NCBI GenBank assembly: GCA_030527825.1
Contig: JAUNAC010000006.1
Coordinates: forward strand, 1-41,090
Length of the DNA: 41,090 bases
DNA from: Lautropia sp.
GTDB lineage: Bacteria > Pseudomonadota > Gammaproteobacteria > Burkholderiales > Burkholderiaceae_E
Reading direction: 5' to 3'
Of this stretch, positions 25,591-36,656 are shown one piece after another (the stretch's first letter is position 1; each line of letters opens with the position of its first letter). The translations under genes were made by a program, and so were the position numbers. The notes below the pieces were generated by a model, which was not told the DNA's origin, did no database searches, and saw nothing but the letters and a program-made list of their open reading frames with translations.

Positions 25591-26844
25591 ATGGATACAC
25601 CATCGTCGCCAGCGCCTTCGCCTGTGCCGCCGAAGGTAGGGCCAACGCGGCGCGGCTCGATCGTTGCGGCCATTTTCTTGATGGCCACATCTGCCATCGG
25701 CCCGGGTTTTATCACTCAGACGGCCACATTCACGACCAAGTTGGGAGCTGCGTTTGCCTTTGGCATTCTGGCCTCTGTGCTGATTGATTTTGTGGTTCAG
25801 ATTAATGTCTGGCGGATGGTGACGCTGTCCCGGCGCAATGCTTCGGCACTTGCGCATGAGGCGTTGCCGGGTAGCGGTCATGTGCTGGCTGTGCTGGTGA
25901 TTTTTGGCGGCCTGGTCTTCAATGTGGGGAACCTGGCTGGCGCCGGACTGGGCATGGCGGTGCTTTTTGGCATGTCGCCCAAGTGGGGTGGGCTGATCAG
26001 TGCGGCGTTGGCTGTGGTGCTGTTCTCCTCCAGAAGTGCTGGTGCAGTTGTTGACCGTGTGATTGTCTGGCTCGGCATCCTGATGATTGCGCTGACGGCC
26101 TATGTCGCTGCAGTATCTCATCCCCCGGTGGCTGAGGCATTGCAGCAGATGGTGTATCCCCGGCAGGTGGACTGGGCTGCCATCACCACGATCGTGGGCG
26201 GCACCGTAGGCGGGTACATTACCTATGCGGGCGCCCATCGTCTGCTGGACCAGGGGATGGTGGGTGAAGAACATCTGTCGCATGTCACATCGGGAGCCGT
26301 CAATGGCGTCATTGTCACTGGCCTGATGCGTTTTTTCCTGTTTCTGGCCATACTTGGGGTGGTTTCCAGCGGGGTCGTCATCGACTTCTCCGGCAAGGCG
26401 GCCAATCCGGCAGCCCAGGCGTTCCACGCGGCGGCCGGCTCCTTCGGCCTGCATGCTTTCGGTGTGGTACTGTGGGCAGCGGCCATTACGAGTGTGATGG
26501 GCGCCGCCTATACGTCCATGTCGTTTTTGTCTGCCTTTCGGCCCGATATCCAGGAGAGGACCCGGAACCGGGCAACGGTGGTGTTCATTATTGTGTCGCT
26601 GGCCGTTTTTCTCGGCATGGGGACGGCTCCGGCTGCCTTGCTGGTGTTCGCGGGCGGCTTCAATGGCTTGATCCTGCCGCTGGGCATGACGATTTTCATG
26701 ATGGTTGGCTGGCGACGTCCCGATTTACTGGGAGATGTTTCTTATCCCCGGTGGCTGCTGGTGCTGGGAACGGCTGTCTGTGTGCTGACCTGGTATATGG
26801 GAATCGTCTCGTTCGATCCTATTTTCAAGCTCTTGGCGGCGTAA
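25591..26844 (+). CDS. NRAMP-family transporter of the YcsG type
   Basis: The 417-residue product is an integral membrane protein with about 11 hydrophobic segments. It resembles NRAMP-related proteins such as Bacillus YcsG. Instead of the metal-binding DPGN of classical NRAMP it has 'SAIGPGFITQTATFTTKLGA' in the first helix, so a metal substrate is unlikely. YcsG-like genes are regularly found next to pxpA/B/C, and a role in uptake of 5-oxoproline or a related organic acid is inferred from that. It starts at ATG 25591. The upstream part of the frame is noncoding. pxpA follows after 27 bases. Confidence 0.8.
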   Translation: MDTPSSPAPSPVPPKVGPTRRGSIVAAIFLMATSAIGPGFITQTATFTTKLGAAFAFGILASVLIDFVVQINVWRMVTLSRRNASALAHEALPGSGHVLAVLVIFGGLVFNVGNLAGAGLGMAVLFGMSPKWGGLISAALAVVLFSSRSAGAVVDRVIVWLGILMIALTAYVAAVSHPPVAEALQQMVYPRQVDWAAITTIVGGTVGGYITYAGAHRLLDQGMVGEEHLSHVTSGAVNGVIVTGLMRFFLFLAILGVVSSGVVIDFSGKAANPAAQAFHAAAGSFGLHAFGVVLWAAAITSVMGAAYTSMSFLSAFRPDIQERTRNRATVVFIIVSLAVFLGMGTAPAALLVFAGGFNGLILPLGMTIFMMVGWRRPDLLGDVSYPRWLLVLGTAVCVLTWYMGIVSFDPIFKLLAA

Positions 26845-26871
26845 GGGCCTACACAGGCGGGAGACTTTGAC

Positions 26872-27630
26872 ATGCTGGCTATTGATCTGAACAGCGATCT
26901 GGGCGAAAGCCTGGGCCCATGGCGGATGGGCGATGATGTGGCGATGCTGGACGTTGTGAGCAGCGCCAATGTCGCTTGTGGTTTTCATGCAGGGGATCCG
27001 GCCGGCCTATTGAAAACCTTGCGGGAGGCCGCACGGCGTGGTGTGCGGGTGGGGGCGCATGTGGGGTATCCGGATCTGGTCGGATTTGGACGACGTGCCA
27101 TGGATGTTGCATCCAACGATCTGCAGGCGGCAGTGATTTATCAGGTGGGGGCCTTGCAGGCTCTGGCAGGGGTGGCGGGTACCAGGGTGTGCTATGTCAA
27201 ACCACATGGCGCGCTCTACAACACGATTGCATATGACCGGCGTCAGGCCATGGATGTGATACAGGCCATTCAGTCGCTGGATCCTTCCCTCGCGCTGGTG
27301 GCGCTGGCCGGTTCGCCGCTGGTCGGCTGGGCACGGTCGTCCGGATTGCGGGTCGTGGCCGAGGCATTTGCAGATCGAGGCTATACCTCGGAAGGCGCAC
27401 TGGTTTCACGGCGTGAGCCTGGCGCTGTATTGCATGATCCGCAGCTGGTTGCGCAGCGGATGTTGCGTCTGGTGAGGGAGGGGGTTGTGGAGTCGGTGGA
27501 TGGTCGCCTGACGCCTGTCGAAGCGGAGTCGATCTGTGTGCACGGTGATAGTCCGGGTGCGGTGGCGATGGCCCGTGCTGTGCGGGATATTCTGGTGGCT
27601 GAGGGTATCGGGATTCGTCCTTTTATATGA
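26872..27630 (+). CDS. pxpA: PxpA (LamB/YcsF family), 5-oxoprolinase subunit A
   Basis: PxpA with PxpB and PxpC hydrolyses 5-oxoproline (pyroglutamate) to glutamate in an ATP-dependent reaction. The 252-residue product carries the family's N-terminal signature '[12 protein letters not shown]' and '[17 protein letters not shown]', then '[19 protein letters not shown]', '[12 protein letters not shown]', '[20 protein letters not shown]', and '[21 protein letters not shown]'. The length is the norm of about 250. Its stop overlaps the next start by four bases (ATGA), showing coupled translation with the pxpB-pxpC fusion. Confidence 0.95.
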   Translation: MLAIDLNSDLGESLGPWRMGDDVAMLDVVSSANVACGFHAGDPAGLLKTLREAARRGVRVGAHVGYPDLVGFGRRAMDVASNDLQAAVIYQVGALQALAGVAGTRVCYVKPHGALYNTIAYDRRQAMDVIQAIQSLDPSLALVALAGSPLVGWARSSGLRVVAEAFADRGYTSEGALVSRREPGAVLHDPQLVAQRMLRLVREGVVESVDGRLTPVEAESICVHGDSPGAVAMARAVRDILVAEGIGIRPFI

Positions 27631-29381
27631 AAACGTCCGCACATGCCATGCGTTTTCTGCCTGTCGGTACCCACGCCATGCTGGTGGAACTTGCTGGGCT
27701 GGACGAGACGCTGGCGCTGTTTGATGCCATGCAGGCCGATCCGGTCGCGGGTGTGATCGAGCTGGTGCCGGCAGCCCGCACGCTGCTGGTGAGGTTTCAG
27801 CCATGGGTCTGTCGTGCTGCCCAGGTGGCGGCTGCCATCCGGCTGCGCCAGGGGAGGCCCGCACGGGAACGGCAAGGGGATCTGGTGCAGATACCGGTTC
27901 GCTATGACGGCGAGGATCTGGCGGAAATGGCCGCTTATCTGGGACTGTCTATTCCAGCATTGGTCCAGCGTCACGCTGCCGCGATCTGGACAGTGGCATT
28001 TGTGGGGTTCGCGCCGGGGTTTGCCTATCTCTCTGGCAATGACCCTCTTTTCAATGTGCCGCGCCGGGCCAGTCCACGCACGCGCATTCCGGCTGGAGCA
28101 GTGGGGCTGGCCGGTCAGTTCAGTGCCGTCTATCCTCGCGCCACGCCTGGTGGCTGGCAACTGATTGGTCGGACTGATCTGCCCATGTGGGATCTGGCGC
28201 AGACACCGCCAGCACGGTTGCAGCCTGGCCAGCGGGTGCAGTTTGTTGACGTGGCCACCGAGGCAGGCCAGCAGCTGCAGCAACAGTGTCAGGCAACGAC
28301 AGTGGCATGGACTGCGGACGTGGCCGCGGCCAAACTCCCGATACGGGGGGAGGCTTTGCAAGCGGGGCATGCCACGCGACTCCCTGACGCCGTCACGGGA
28401 AAGGACGTTTGCCAGGTTGTGGCAACGGGGCTGCAGGCGCTGTGGCAGGATGGTGGCCGGCCGGGGCTGGCCAGTCAGGGGGTATCTGCCTCGGGGGCGC
28501 TGGATCGTGGGGCCTTTCATCTGGCCAACCGGCTGGTTGGCAATGGGCCGGATGCCGCCGTCATCGAGTTGCTGGGTGGTGGTTTTTCCATCCAGCTCCG
28601 GGAACACGCGGTCGTGGCGGTGACGGGGGCGGCCGGGGCATTGAACCTGCAGGATCGCACGGGCAGGCCAATCCCCGCCTCCCGATACAGGGCGTTGATG
28701 CTGGAACCAGGCGATTGTCTGACGGTAGCGAACCCGAGCCAGGGTCTGCGCAGCTATCTGGCGATGCGGGGAGGATTTTCTCCGCAGCCGGTCATGGGCA
28801 GCTGTGCGACGGATACCCTGTCGGGGGTGGGGCCTGATCCACTGCAACCTGGCCAGATTTTGCGGGTAGGGCGGTGTATTCGGGGGGCCGTCGAGATGGC
28901 GGAGGGTGAGGGGATGGCGGCCTTGCATCTGCCGTCGCCCTCACTGGCTCCTTCCTCGAATAGTCTGGCCTCGGCGGGTCGCAGTCCGTCCGCCTTGCAT
29001 GGGGTGGTTCTGGAGATCATGCTGGGTCCGCGTACGGACTGGATCGATGATGCGTCCGTTCAGTTGCTGCAGTCACAGTGCTGGCAGGTGACAACCAGCT
29101 CCAATCGGGTGGGATTGCGGTTGCAGGGTGATATGCCATTGCGCCGTGCTGCGCAATTCCTGGGCCGGGAGCTGCCATCGGAAGGTACGGTGGCGGGCAG
29201 CCTTCAGGTGCCTGCCAACGGTCAGCCCGTCCTGTTTCTGGCCGATCACCCGTTGACGGGTGGATATCCTGTCGTGGGTTGTGTCGCAGCGCATCATCTG
29301 GATCTGGCGGCGCAGTTGCCTCCCGGTACCGCGGTCCGATTCAGGGTGATTGCGCCGTTTGTGGAGATTGTGCCCGCATGA
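27627..29381 (+). CDS. PxpB-PxpC (KipI-KipA) fusion, 5-oxoprolinase / carboxyltransferase-like subunit
   Basis: This 584-residue protein joins two proteins that are usually separate. Residues 1 to about 215 are KipI/PxpB (AHS1) with '[20 protein letters not shown]', '[20 protein letters not shown]' and '[17 protein letters not shown]'. A Gln/Ala-rich linker follows. From about 260 comes KipA/PxpC (AHS2) with '[20 protein letters not shown]', '[17 protein letters not shown]', 'YLAMRGGF' and '[13 protein letters not shown]'. AHS1 plus AHS2 is also the carboxyltransferase module of urea carboxylase. With the biotin carboxylase gene 65 bases downstream it would complete such an enzyme. The fused form ensures equal amounts of both parts. 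The substrate is inferred from the pxpA neighbour. Confidence 0.9.
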   Translation: MKTSAHAMRFLPVGTHAMLVELAGLDETLALFDAMQADPVAGVIELVPAARTLLVRFQPWVCRAAQVAAAIRLRQGRPARERQGDLVQIPVRYDGEDLAEMAAYLGLSIPALVQRHAAAIWTVAFVGFAPGFAYLSGNDPLFNVPRRASPRTRIPAGAVGLAGQFSAVYPRATPGGWQLIGRTDLPMWDLAQTPPARLQPGQRVQFVDVATEAGQQLQQQCQATTVAWTADVAAAKLPIRGEALQAGHATRLPDAVTGKDVCQVVATGLQALWQDGGRPGLASQGVSASGALDRGAFHLANRLVGNGPDAAVIELLGGGFSIQLREHAVVAVTGAAGALNLQDRTGRPIPASRYRALMLEPGDCLTVANPSQGLRSYLAMRGGFSPQPVMGSCATDTLSGVGPDPLQPGQILRVGRCIRGAVEMAEGEGMAALHLPSPSLAPSSNSLASAGRSPSALHGVVLEIMLGPRTDWIDDASVQLLQSQCWQVTTSSNRVGLRLQGDMPLRRAAQFLGRELPSEGTVAGSLQVPANGQPVLFLADHPLTGGYPVVGCVAAHHLDLAAQLPPGTAVRFRVIAPFVEIVPA

Positions 29382-29446
29382 CCCTGCCGCAGACGTGTTC
29401 GCGCTGGGTAGGGCAAAAAAATGGCTGGGCATTGCAGGAGTAATTC

Positions 29447-31231
29447 ATGATCAGGAAAGTGTTGATTGCCAACCGGGGGGAGATTGCGGTCCGGATTGTC
29501 CGCGCCTGTGCAGACTATGGGGTGCAGAGTGTGGCCGTCTACGCGGATCCCGATATGGATGCCCTGCATGTCCGGCTGGCTGATGAGGCGTGGGGGCTGC
29601 CGGGGGATCGGCCGGTCGAAACCTATCTGAATGCCGACAGGCTGCTGGATATCGCGCAGCGAAGCGGTGCCGATGCCGTGCATCCCGGTTATGGGTTTTT
29701 GTCCGAGAATGCGGGGTTTGCACAGGCCGTGATCGACGCCGGTCTGACCTGGATTGGCCCGGATCCGCAGACCATTGCCCAGCTGGGAGACAAGGTGGCG
29801 GCGCGGCGGATCGCGCTGTCCGTGGGGGCGCCGCTGGTTGCCGGTACGCCCGACCCGGTGGGGAGTGCCGACGAAGTGCTGGCGTTTGCCAGGCAGCACG
29901 GGTTGCCCATCGCGATCAAGGCAGCCTTCGGAGGAGGGGGCCGCGGCCTGAAGGTAGCCTGGCAGATGGATGAAGTGGCCGAGATGTACGCGTCGGCCGT
30001 GCGGGAGGCTACTGCGGCGTTTGGGCGGGGAGAGTGCTTTGTCGAGCAGTTTCTGGATCGGCCACGTCATGTCGAGGCGCAGGTGGTGGCAGATAGGCAC
30101 GGGCATGTGGTGGTGCTGGGGACGCGGGACTGTTCCCTGCAGCGGCGCAATCAGAAGCTGGTCGAGGAGGCGCCCGCGCCATTTTTGACCGATGAGCAGC
30201 GCACGCGTATCCACCAGGCGGCGCACGATATCTGTTCGAAGGCGGGTTATGTCGGGGCAGGCACGGTCGAGTTTCTGGTCAGTCGCAACGGCACGATTTC
30301 CTTCCTGGAGGTGAATACCCGGCTACAGGTCGAGCATCCGGTGACGGAGGTGACGACTGGTATTGATCTTGTGGTCGAGCAGCTGCGGGTGGCTGATGGT
30401 CTTCCACTGTCAGTGAGTCAGGCGCCGGATCCGATGGGGCATGCGATGGAGTTCCGCATCAATGCGGAGGATGTGGCGAGAGGTTTCCTGCCTGCGCCGG
30501 GGGCCATCACCCGCTTTGTCCCGCCGGCTGGGCCCGGTATCCGTCTGGACAGCGGCGTGGAGGCAGGCTCCCTGATTCCGGAGCAGTTCGATTCAATGAT
30601 GGCAAAGTTGATCGTTCATGGTGACAGCCGGGCGCAGGTTCTGGCACGGGCCCGTCGTGCACTGGCCGAATTCGAGATTGAGGGGGTGCCTACCGTGCTC
30701 GCTTTTCACCGGGCGGTGGTGGACGCGCCCGCCTTTGTGGCTGTGGGGGATGAGGGCTTTCATGTGCACACCCGGTGGATCGAGACGGAGTTTTCCGGTG
30801 AGCTTGAGGCTTCGGCGCGTCCTGCTCCCCTGGGCGGGCTGTCACTGATGCGTATGCCAGTGGAAGTGGACGGACGGCGTGTCATGCTGGGGCTGCCGTC
30901 CCGGTTTGCTGCCGCATTGGCCACCGGTGTCGGTGGGGGCCGGTCAGTCGCCGGCTGTGCTTCCCTGGTGGACAGCGCTGTCCAGACAGAGGGCGATGCG
31001 GTGGCGTCGCAGCATGGGGTGTCTGCACCGATTGCCGGTACCCTGCTGGCCTGGAAGGTGGCAGATGGCGCACCGGTCGAGAAGGGGCAACTGGTCGCCA
31101 TCATGGAAGCCATGAAGATGGAGATGCAGGTCACGGCCGGACATGCCGGCACGCTCGTGCATCGCGTGCCGGCCGGGAGTACGGTGGGCGCGGGCGAGAT
31201 CCTGGGCGATATCAGGGACGGTAGCGACTGA
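29447..31231 (+). CDS. Biotin carboxylase fused to biotin carboxyl carrier domain
   Basis: The 594-residue protein has a biotin carboxylase domain and a biotinyl domain. The carboxylase part shows '[20 protein letters not shown]', '[15 protein letters not shown]', the ATP-grasp glycine loop GGGGRG (162-167), and '[15 protein letters not shown]'. After about residue 450 a less conserved region leads to the carrier domain with '[13 protein letters not shown]', biotinylated Lys near residue 557. No carboxyltransferase domain is present. The start ATG 29447 has AGGAG at 29436-29440. The position after the PxpB-PxpC fusion suggests that they form a two-chain carboxylase of urea-carboxylase type. 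Separate acyl-CoA carboxylase use cannot be excluded. Confidence 0.93.
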   Translation: MIRKVLIANRGEIAVRIVRACADYGVQSVAVYADPDMDALHVRLADEAWGLPGDRPVETYLNADRLLDIAQRSGADAVHPGYGFLSENAGFAQAVIDAGLTWIGPDPQTIAQLGDKVAARRIALSVGAPLVAGTPDPVGSADEVLAFARQHGLPIAIKAAFGGGGRGLKVAWQMDEVAEMYASAVREATAAFGRGECFVEQFLDRPRHVEAQVVADRHGHVVVLGTRDCSLQRRNQKLVEEAPAPFLTDEQRTRIHQAAHDICSKAGYVGAGTVEFLVSRNGTISFLEVNTRLQVEHPVTEVTTGIDLVVEQLRVADGLPLSVSQAPDPMGHAMEFRINAEDVARGFLPAPGAITRFVPPAGPGIRLDSGVEAGSLIPEQFDSMMAKLIVHGDSRAQVLARARRALAEFEIEGVPTVLAFHRAVVDAPAFVAVGDEGFHVHTRWIETEFSGELEASARPAPLGGLSLMRMPVEVDGRRVMLGLPSRFAAALATGVGGGRSVAGCASLVDSAVQTEGDAVASQHGVSAPIAGTLLAWKVADGAPVEKGQLVAIMEAMKMEMQVTAGHAGTLVHRVPAGSTVGAGEILGDIRDGSD

Positions 31232-31826
31232 CCTCCAGGCCATTGCCCACCGGCAGCAGGATGCTTTCCATATCGGGCCGGGCCCGGATGGCCTGAGCGT
31301 AGGCTTCAAGATCCGGGCCGCCGGGACGGATCATGTTGTCGGCCACGATCAGCGCGCCGGGATTGAGCAGCGGGGCGAAGGCGTTCAGACAGTTGACATA
31401 CAGGTTCTTCCACAGATCGAGGAAGACGAAGTCGATTTTCCGGGTCACGGATCCGAGCAATTGCAACGCGTCACCAACCATGAAGTCGATATGGTCAGCC
31501 AACCCTGCTTGCACTGCCATGGATTTCGCATACTCTGCCTTATGGGCGGCCGACTCCATTGTGATGAGGTGGCCGTTAACCGCGCGCGCGGCTTCGGCCA
31601 GCCATATGCCGGAATAGCCGTAGGATGTTCCCAGTTCAAGCACAACAGGTTGCTTCAGGCTGCGCACCAGTATATTGAGCAGTTGCCCGCTTTCCGGGTC
31701 AATCGCGAGCATCCGATCGTCGAGAGGGGATCGGGAGCCAGCCGGGGCTGCCCGGGGAAAGGTCTCGCGTTCTCTGGCCATGCGCTGATGGTATTGTTCC
31801 AGGACATCAATGATCTTTTCGTCCAT
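31212..31826 (-). CDS. O-methyltransferase, caffeoyl-CoA OMT-like family
   Basis: The 204-residue product is a class I SAM-dependent methyltransferase of the cation-dependent O-methyltransferase family. It has the SAM loop '[20 protein letters not shown]', '[20 protein letters not shown]', '[18 protein letters not shown]', '[13 protein letters not shown]'. The catalytic substrate is unknown. The start is ATG 31826. The last 20 bases of its coding sequence overlap the last 20 of the biotin carboxylase gene on the opposite strand. It is not co-transcribed with the cluster before it. Confidence 0.85.
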   Translation of the reverse strand: MDEKIIDVLEQYHQRMARERETFPRAAPAGSRSPLDDRMLAIDPESGQLLNILVRSLKQPVVLELGTSYGYSGIWLAEAARAVNGHLITMESAAHKAEYAKSMAVQAGLADHIDFMVGDALQLLGSVTRKIDFVFLDLWKNLYVNCLNAFAPLLNPGALIVADNMIRPGGPDLEAYAQAIRARPDMESILLPVGNGLEVSRYRP

Positions 31827-32077
31827 GCAGTTACCTGAGTTCGAATGAAAGGGGTGAGGGGGCAGCCCGGCATGCCTGCCTGATGGGGGCAGGGCGTCCC
31901 GGCTTTTGTGCCCGGGATGGCCGGTATCCATCCTGAATGCTTCGTGCTGCAGCCCTGTCTGTCCGGAATATGGTGCCACAGGATGCCGGTGCCGGTTTTC
32001 CATGGGCTTGTCGCAGGCAGGGCCTGCGGGCATACAATCACCCGGGTCTCTATACTTTCCCCGTGAGGAATCCGGCT
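31827..32077. other. Divergent intergenic region, O-methyltransferase / YciI-like gene
   Basis: These 251 bases separate the divergent starts. No gene was found and no promoter can be fixed with confidence. Confidence 0.4.
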
Positions 32078-32368
32078 GTGTTTGTTGTCTCTCTCAGTTA
32101 CATCAAGCCCCTGTCCGAAGTCGAGCGCCATTTGGAGGCCCATCGCGCCTGGCTGGACAGGCAGTACCAGGCCGGCGTACTGCTGATGTCTGGCCGCAAG
32201 GAACCCCGCACGGGTGGCATCATCCTGATGAAAGCGGACAGCCTGGCGCACGCGGCAAGCATCCTTGCCGAGGACCCGTTCCAGCAGCATCAGCTGGCTG
32301 ACTACCAGATCACCCAGTTTGTCCCGTCCAAGGCGGCGCCGGGTCTGGAGCCATTGCTGGAGGCTTGA
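32078..32368 (+). CDS. YciI-family protein
   Basis: The 96-residue product belongs to the YciI-like (YCII-related) dimeric ferredoxin-like alpha/beta family, with 'VFVVSLSYIKPLSEVERHL', 'AHRAWLDRQYQAGVLLMSG', 'GGIILMKADSL' and the C-terminal 'EDPFQQHQLADYQITQF'. The conserved His/Asp (H-x-W-L-D) of the active-site-like pocket is present. No clear biochemical function is known. The start is GTG 32078 with GAGGAA eight bases upstream; the frame extends further, but that part has no similarity. It is convergent with the chloride channel gene. Confidence 0.85.
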   Translation: MFVVSLSYIKPLSEVERHLEAHRAWLDRQYQAGVLLMSGRKEPRTGGIILMKADSLAHAASILAEDPFQQHQLADYQITQFVPSKAAPGLEPLLEA

Positions 32369-32414
32369 AGGGAGCCTGCCGGTCGAGCTGCGGCCGCGCA
32401 GTCGTGTCCCGGTG

Positions 32415-33797
32415 TTACTCCGGCTGGCGGCTTTCCTCCTGGATGCGCTGCCGGAAGCGCCCGGCTGCGCTGTGATAGAAGGGGCGGGGGTGGATCTGAC
32501 GCGAGATCAGGGCGGCGATCAGGCTGCCGATCAGTGACCAGATGAGCACCGGCTGGCTGCCCGTCATTTCCATGACGACGACGCTGGCGGTGACGGGGGA
32601 CTGCGTAGCGCCCGCCAGGAACCCGGACATACAGAGCAGCACCAGCAGGCGTTCGTCGATCAGCCCGCCGGTCATGGCGGCCAGTTGTCCGCCGATGGCG
32701 GCGCCGGTGCTGAGTGCGGGGGTGAAGATGCCCCCGGCAATGCCGGTCCAGTACGTGAATACGGTCGCTGCCAGTTTGGCCAGCCCCGTTTGCGGCGGGT
32801 CAATGGGCTGGTTGCCGAAGGTCTGGGTGACGATCTGGTAGCCGGTTCCATAGGTCTGGCCATGCGTCCAGATGCCCAGCGCCGCCAGCAGCAGTCCCAT
32901 CACGATGGCCAGCAAAATGGGGTGGCGCCGAACCTGGCCACGCAGCAGGGGCGGGACATAGCTGGCCGCCCCCCGGAACAGTAACCGGGCAAAGACTCCC
33001 CCGAGTATGCCGCAGATGATGCCGCACAGGCCGACCCACAGGAACATGTCAGGCACGGTGGTGGCGCCCGAGTATTGGGGGAAATAGGGGCTGTTGCCCC
33101 GGATGGCTACCAGGATGAAGCCGGCCGCCAGCACACCCAGCAGGACTCGCCGACCCCAGTGCAATACCACGCCGCGGCCCAGCTCCTCAATGGCGAATAC
33201 GACACCTGCGAGTGGTGCGTTGAAGGCGGCAGCCAGACCGCCGGCTGCGCCGGTGGCCATCAGCTCGTTGGCGGTCAGCCCCCGGAAGGCAATCCCGTGG
33301 CGGCGGCAGGCGTCTCCCCAGGCCAGCATGACCGCAGCGCCGACCTGAACCGAGGGGCCTTCCCGCCCGACCGAAGCACCGATCAGCATGGCGAGCAATG
33401 TGAGCGGTATCTTGGTCAATGTTTGCCAGAACATGACGAGCCGGTTTTTGTGGGGCCCATAAGGCAGGCTGATGGCTGCGATGACCTGGGGGATACCGCT
33501 GCCGGCAACGAAGGGGGCATAGCGGGGGGTGAACCAGGCCAGTGCCGCCAGTCCAGAGGGCAGCACCACCCATGCGGCTGCCGGGTACTGGCGGGTCCAG
33601 TGGGCGTTAAAGTCGAGGACCAGATCTGCCAATTTGGCAAAGCCCAGCGAGGTGAAGGCCACCAGGCCGGCACCCAGCAGCATGCAGATGAATTCCAGCG
33701 TCTTGCGCGGAATACGATGCGTCTTGCGCAGGCGACGGTGAAGGAAATGGCGGATGCGGGTATGGCGTGAAGGAGAAGCAGAGGCGTCGGTGGTCAT
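32415..33797 (-). CDS. clcA: ClC-family chloride channel / H+/Cl- exchanger
   Basis: ClC proteins move chloride, often in exchange for protons. The 460-residue product contains the family hallmarks 'GSGIP' (99-103), 'GREGPSVQVG' with the gating Glu 146, 'ELMATGAAGGLAAAFNAPLAG', 'VFAIEELG' with Glu 204 at the position of the proton-pathway Glu of exchangers, and 'GGIFTPALSTGAAIGG'. Both Glu residues argue for exchange rather than a plain channel. ATG 33797 is the first ATG; an in-frame GTG at 33821 would add eight residues. No CBS domains follow. Its role here (acid resistance or charge balance) is not shown by the neighbours. Confidence 0.9.
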   Translation of the reverse strand: MTTDASASPSRHTRIRHFLHRRLRKTHRIPRKTLEFICMLLGAGLVAFTSLGFAKLADLVLDFNAHWTRQYPAAAWVVLPSGLAALAWFTPRYAPFVAGSGIPQVIAAISLPYGPHKNRLVMFWQTLTKIPLTLLAMLIGASVGREGPSVQVGAAVMLAWGDACRRHGIAFRGLTANELMATGAAGGLAAAFNAPLAGVVFAIEELGRGVVLHWGRRVLLGVLAAGFILVAIRGNSPYFPQYSGATTVPDMFLWVGLCGIICGILGGVFARLLFRGAASYVPPLLRGQVRRHPILLAIVMGLLLAALGIWTHGQTYGTGYQIVTQTFGNQPIDPPQTGLAKLAATVFTYWTGIAGGIFTPALSTGAAIGGQLAAMTGGLIDERLLVLLCMSGFLAGATQSPVTASVVVMEMTGSQPVLIWSLIGSLIAALISRQIHPRPFYHSAAGRFRQRIQEESRQPE

Positions 33798-36401
<2,604 letters not shown>

Positions 36402-36418
36402 AGCGTGGCTGAGTGTCT

Positions 36419-36449
36419 GCAGGATCTGGGTTGGACATGCAGATCCTGC
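36419..36449 (+). repeat. Inverted repeat after katG
   Basis: GCAGGATCTG and CAGATCCTGC form a perfect 10-base stem with an 11-base loop, 18 bases after the katG stop. No T-run follows, so it may protect the 3' end or help termination together with the next hairpin. Confidence 0.55.
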
Positions 36450-36495
36450 GGCTGTTCGGAAAGATGGGAAACTGCCGATGCAGGGGGTTTCCGGG

Positions 36496-36523
36496 AAGGG
36501 CATCCGTGAGGGTGCCCTTTTTT
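36496..36523 (+). terminator. Rho-independent terminator of katG
   Basis: AAGGGCATCC (36496-36505), loop GTGA, and GGGTGCCCTT (36510-36519) form a 10-base stem with one G-T pair, closed by a GNRA-type tetraloop and followed by six T. It lies 95 bases after katG. Confidence 0.9.
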
Positions 36524-36554
36524 CATGGATTCTTCTATCCTGATGCGGGGGGCT

Positions 36555-36579
36555 ACGACTGTCAGGCCATGACAGTCGT
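36555..36579. repeat. Perfect inverted repeat between katG and lnt
   Basis: ACGACTGTCA and TGACAGTCGT are perfect 10-base arms around the centre GGCCA. There is no T-run on either strand. It lies in the 133-base stretch between the katG terminator and the lnt stop. The function is unknown. Confidence 0.5.
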
Positions 36580-36656
36580 TCGGGCTCGGAGGCGTTGGCG
36601 GCGCAGGATGAGGAGGCAGGGGGCCGTCTGTGTCTGTTGAGGATGGCTTTATTATG

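Noticed and set aside
27381-28928. 515-codon minus-strand frame opposite the pxpB-pxpC fusion
   Set aside because: Arg/Gln/His/Pro-rich composition, no motifs, and the other strand encodes a well-supported protein.
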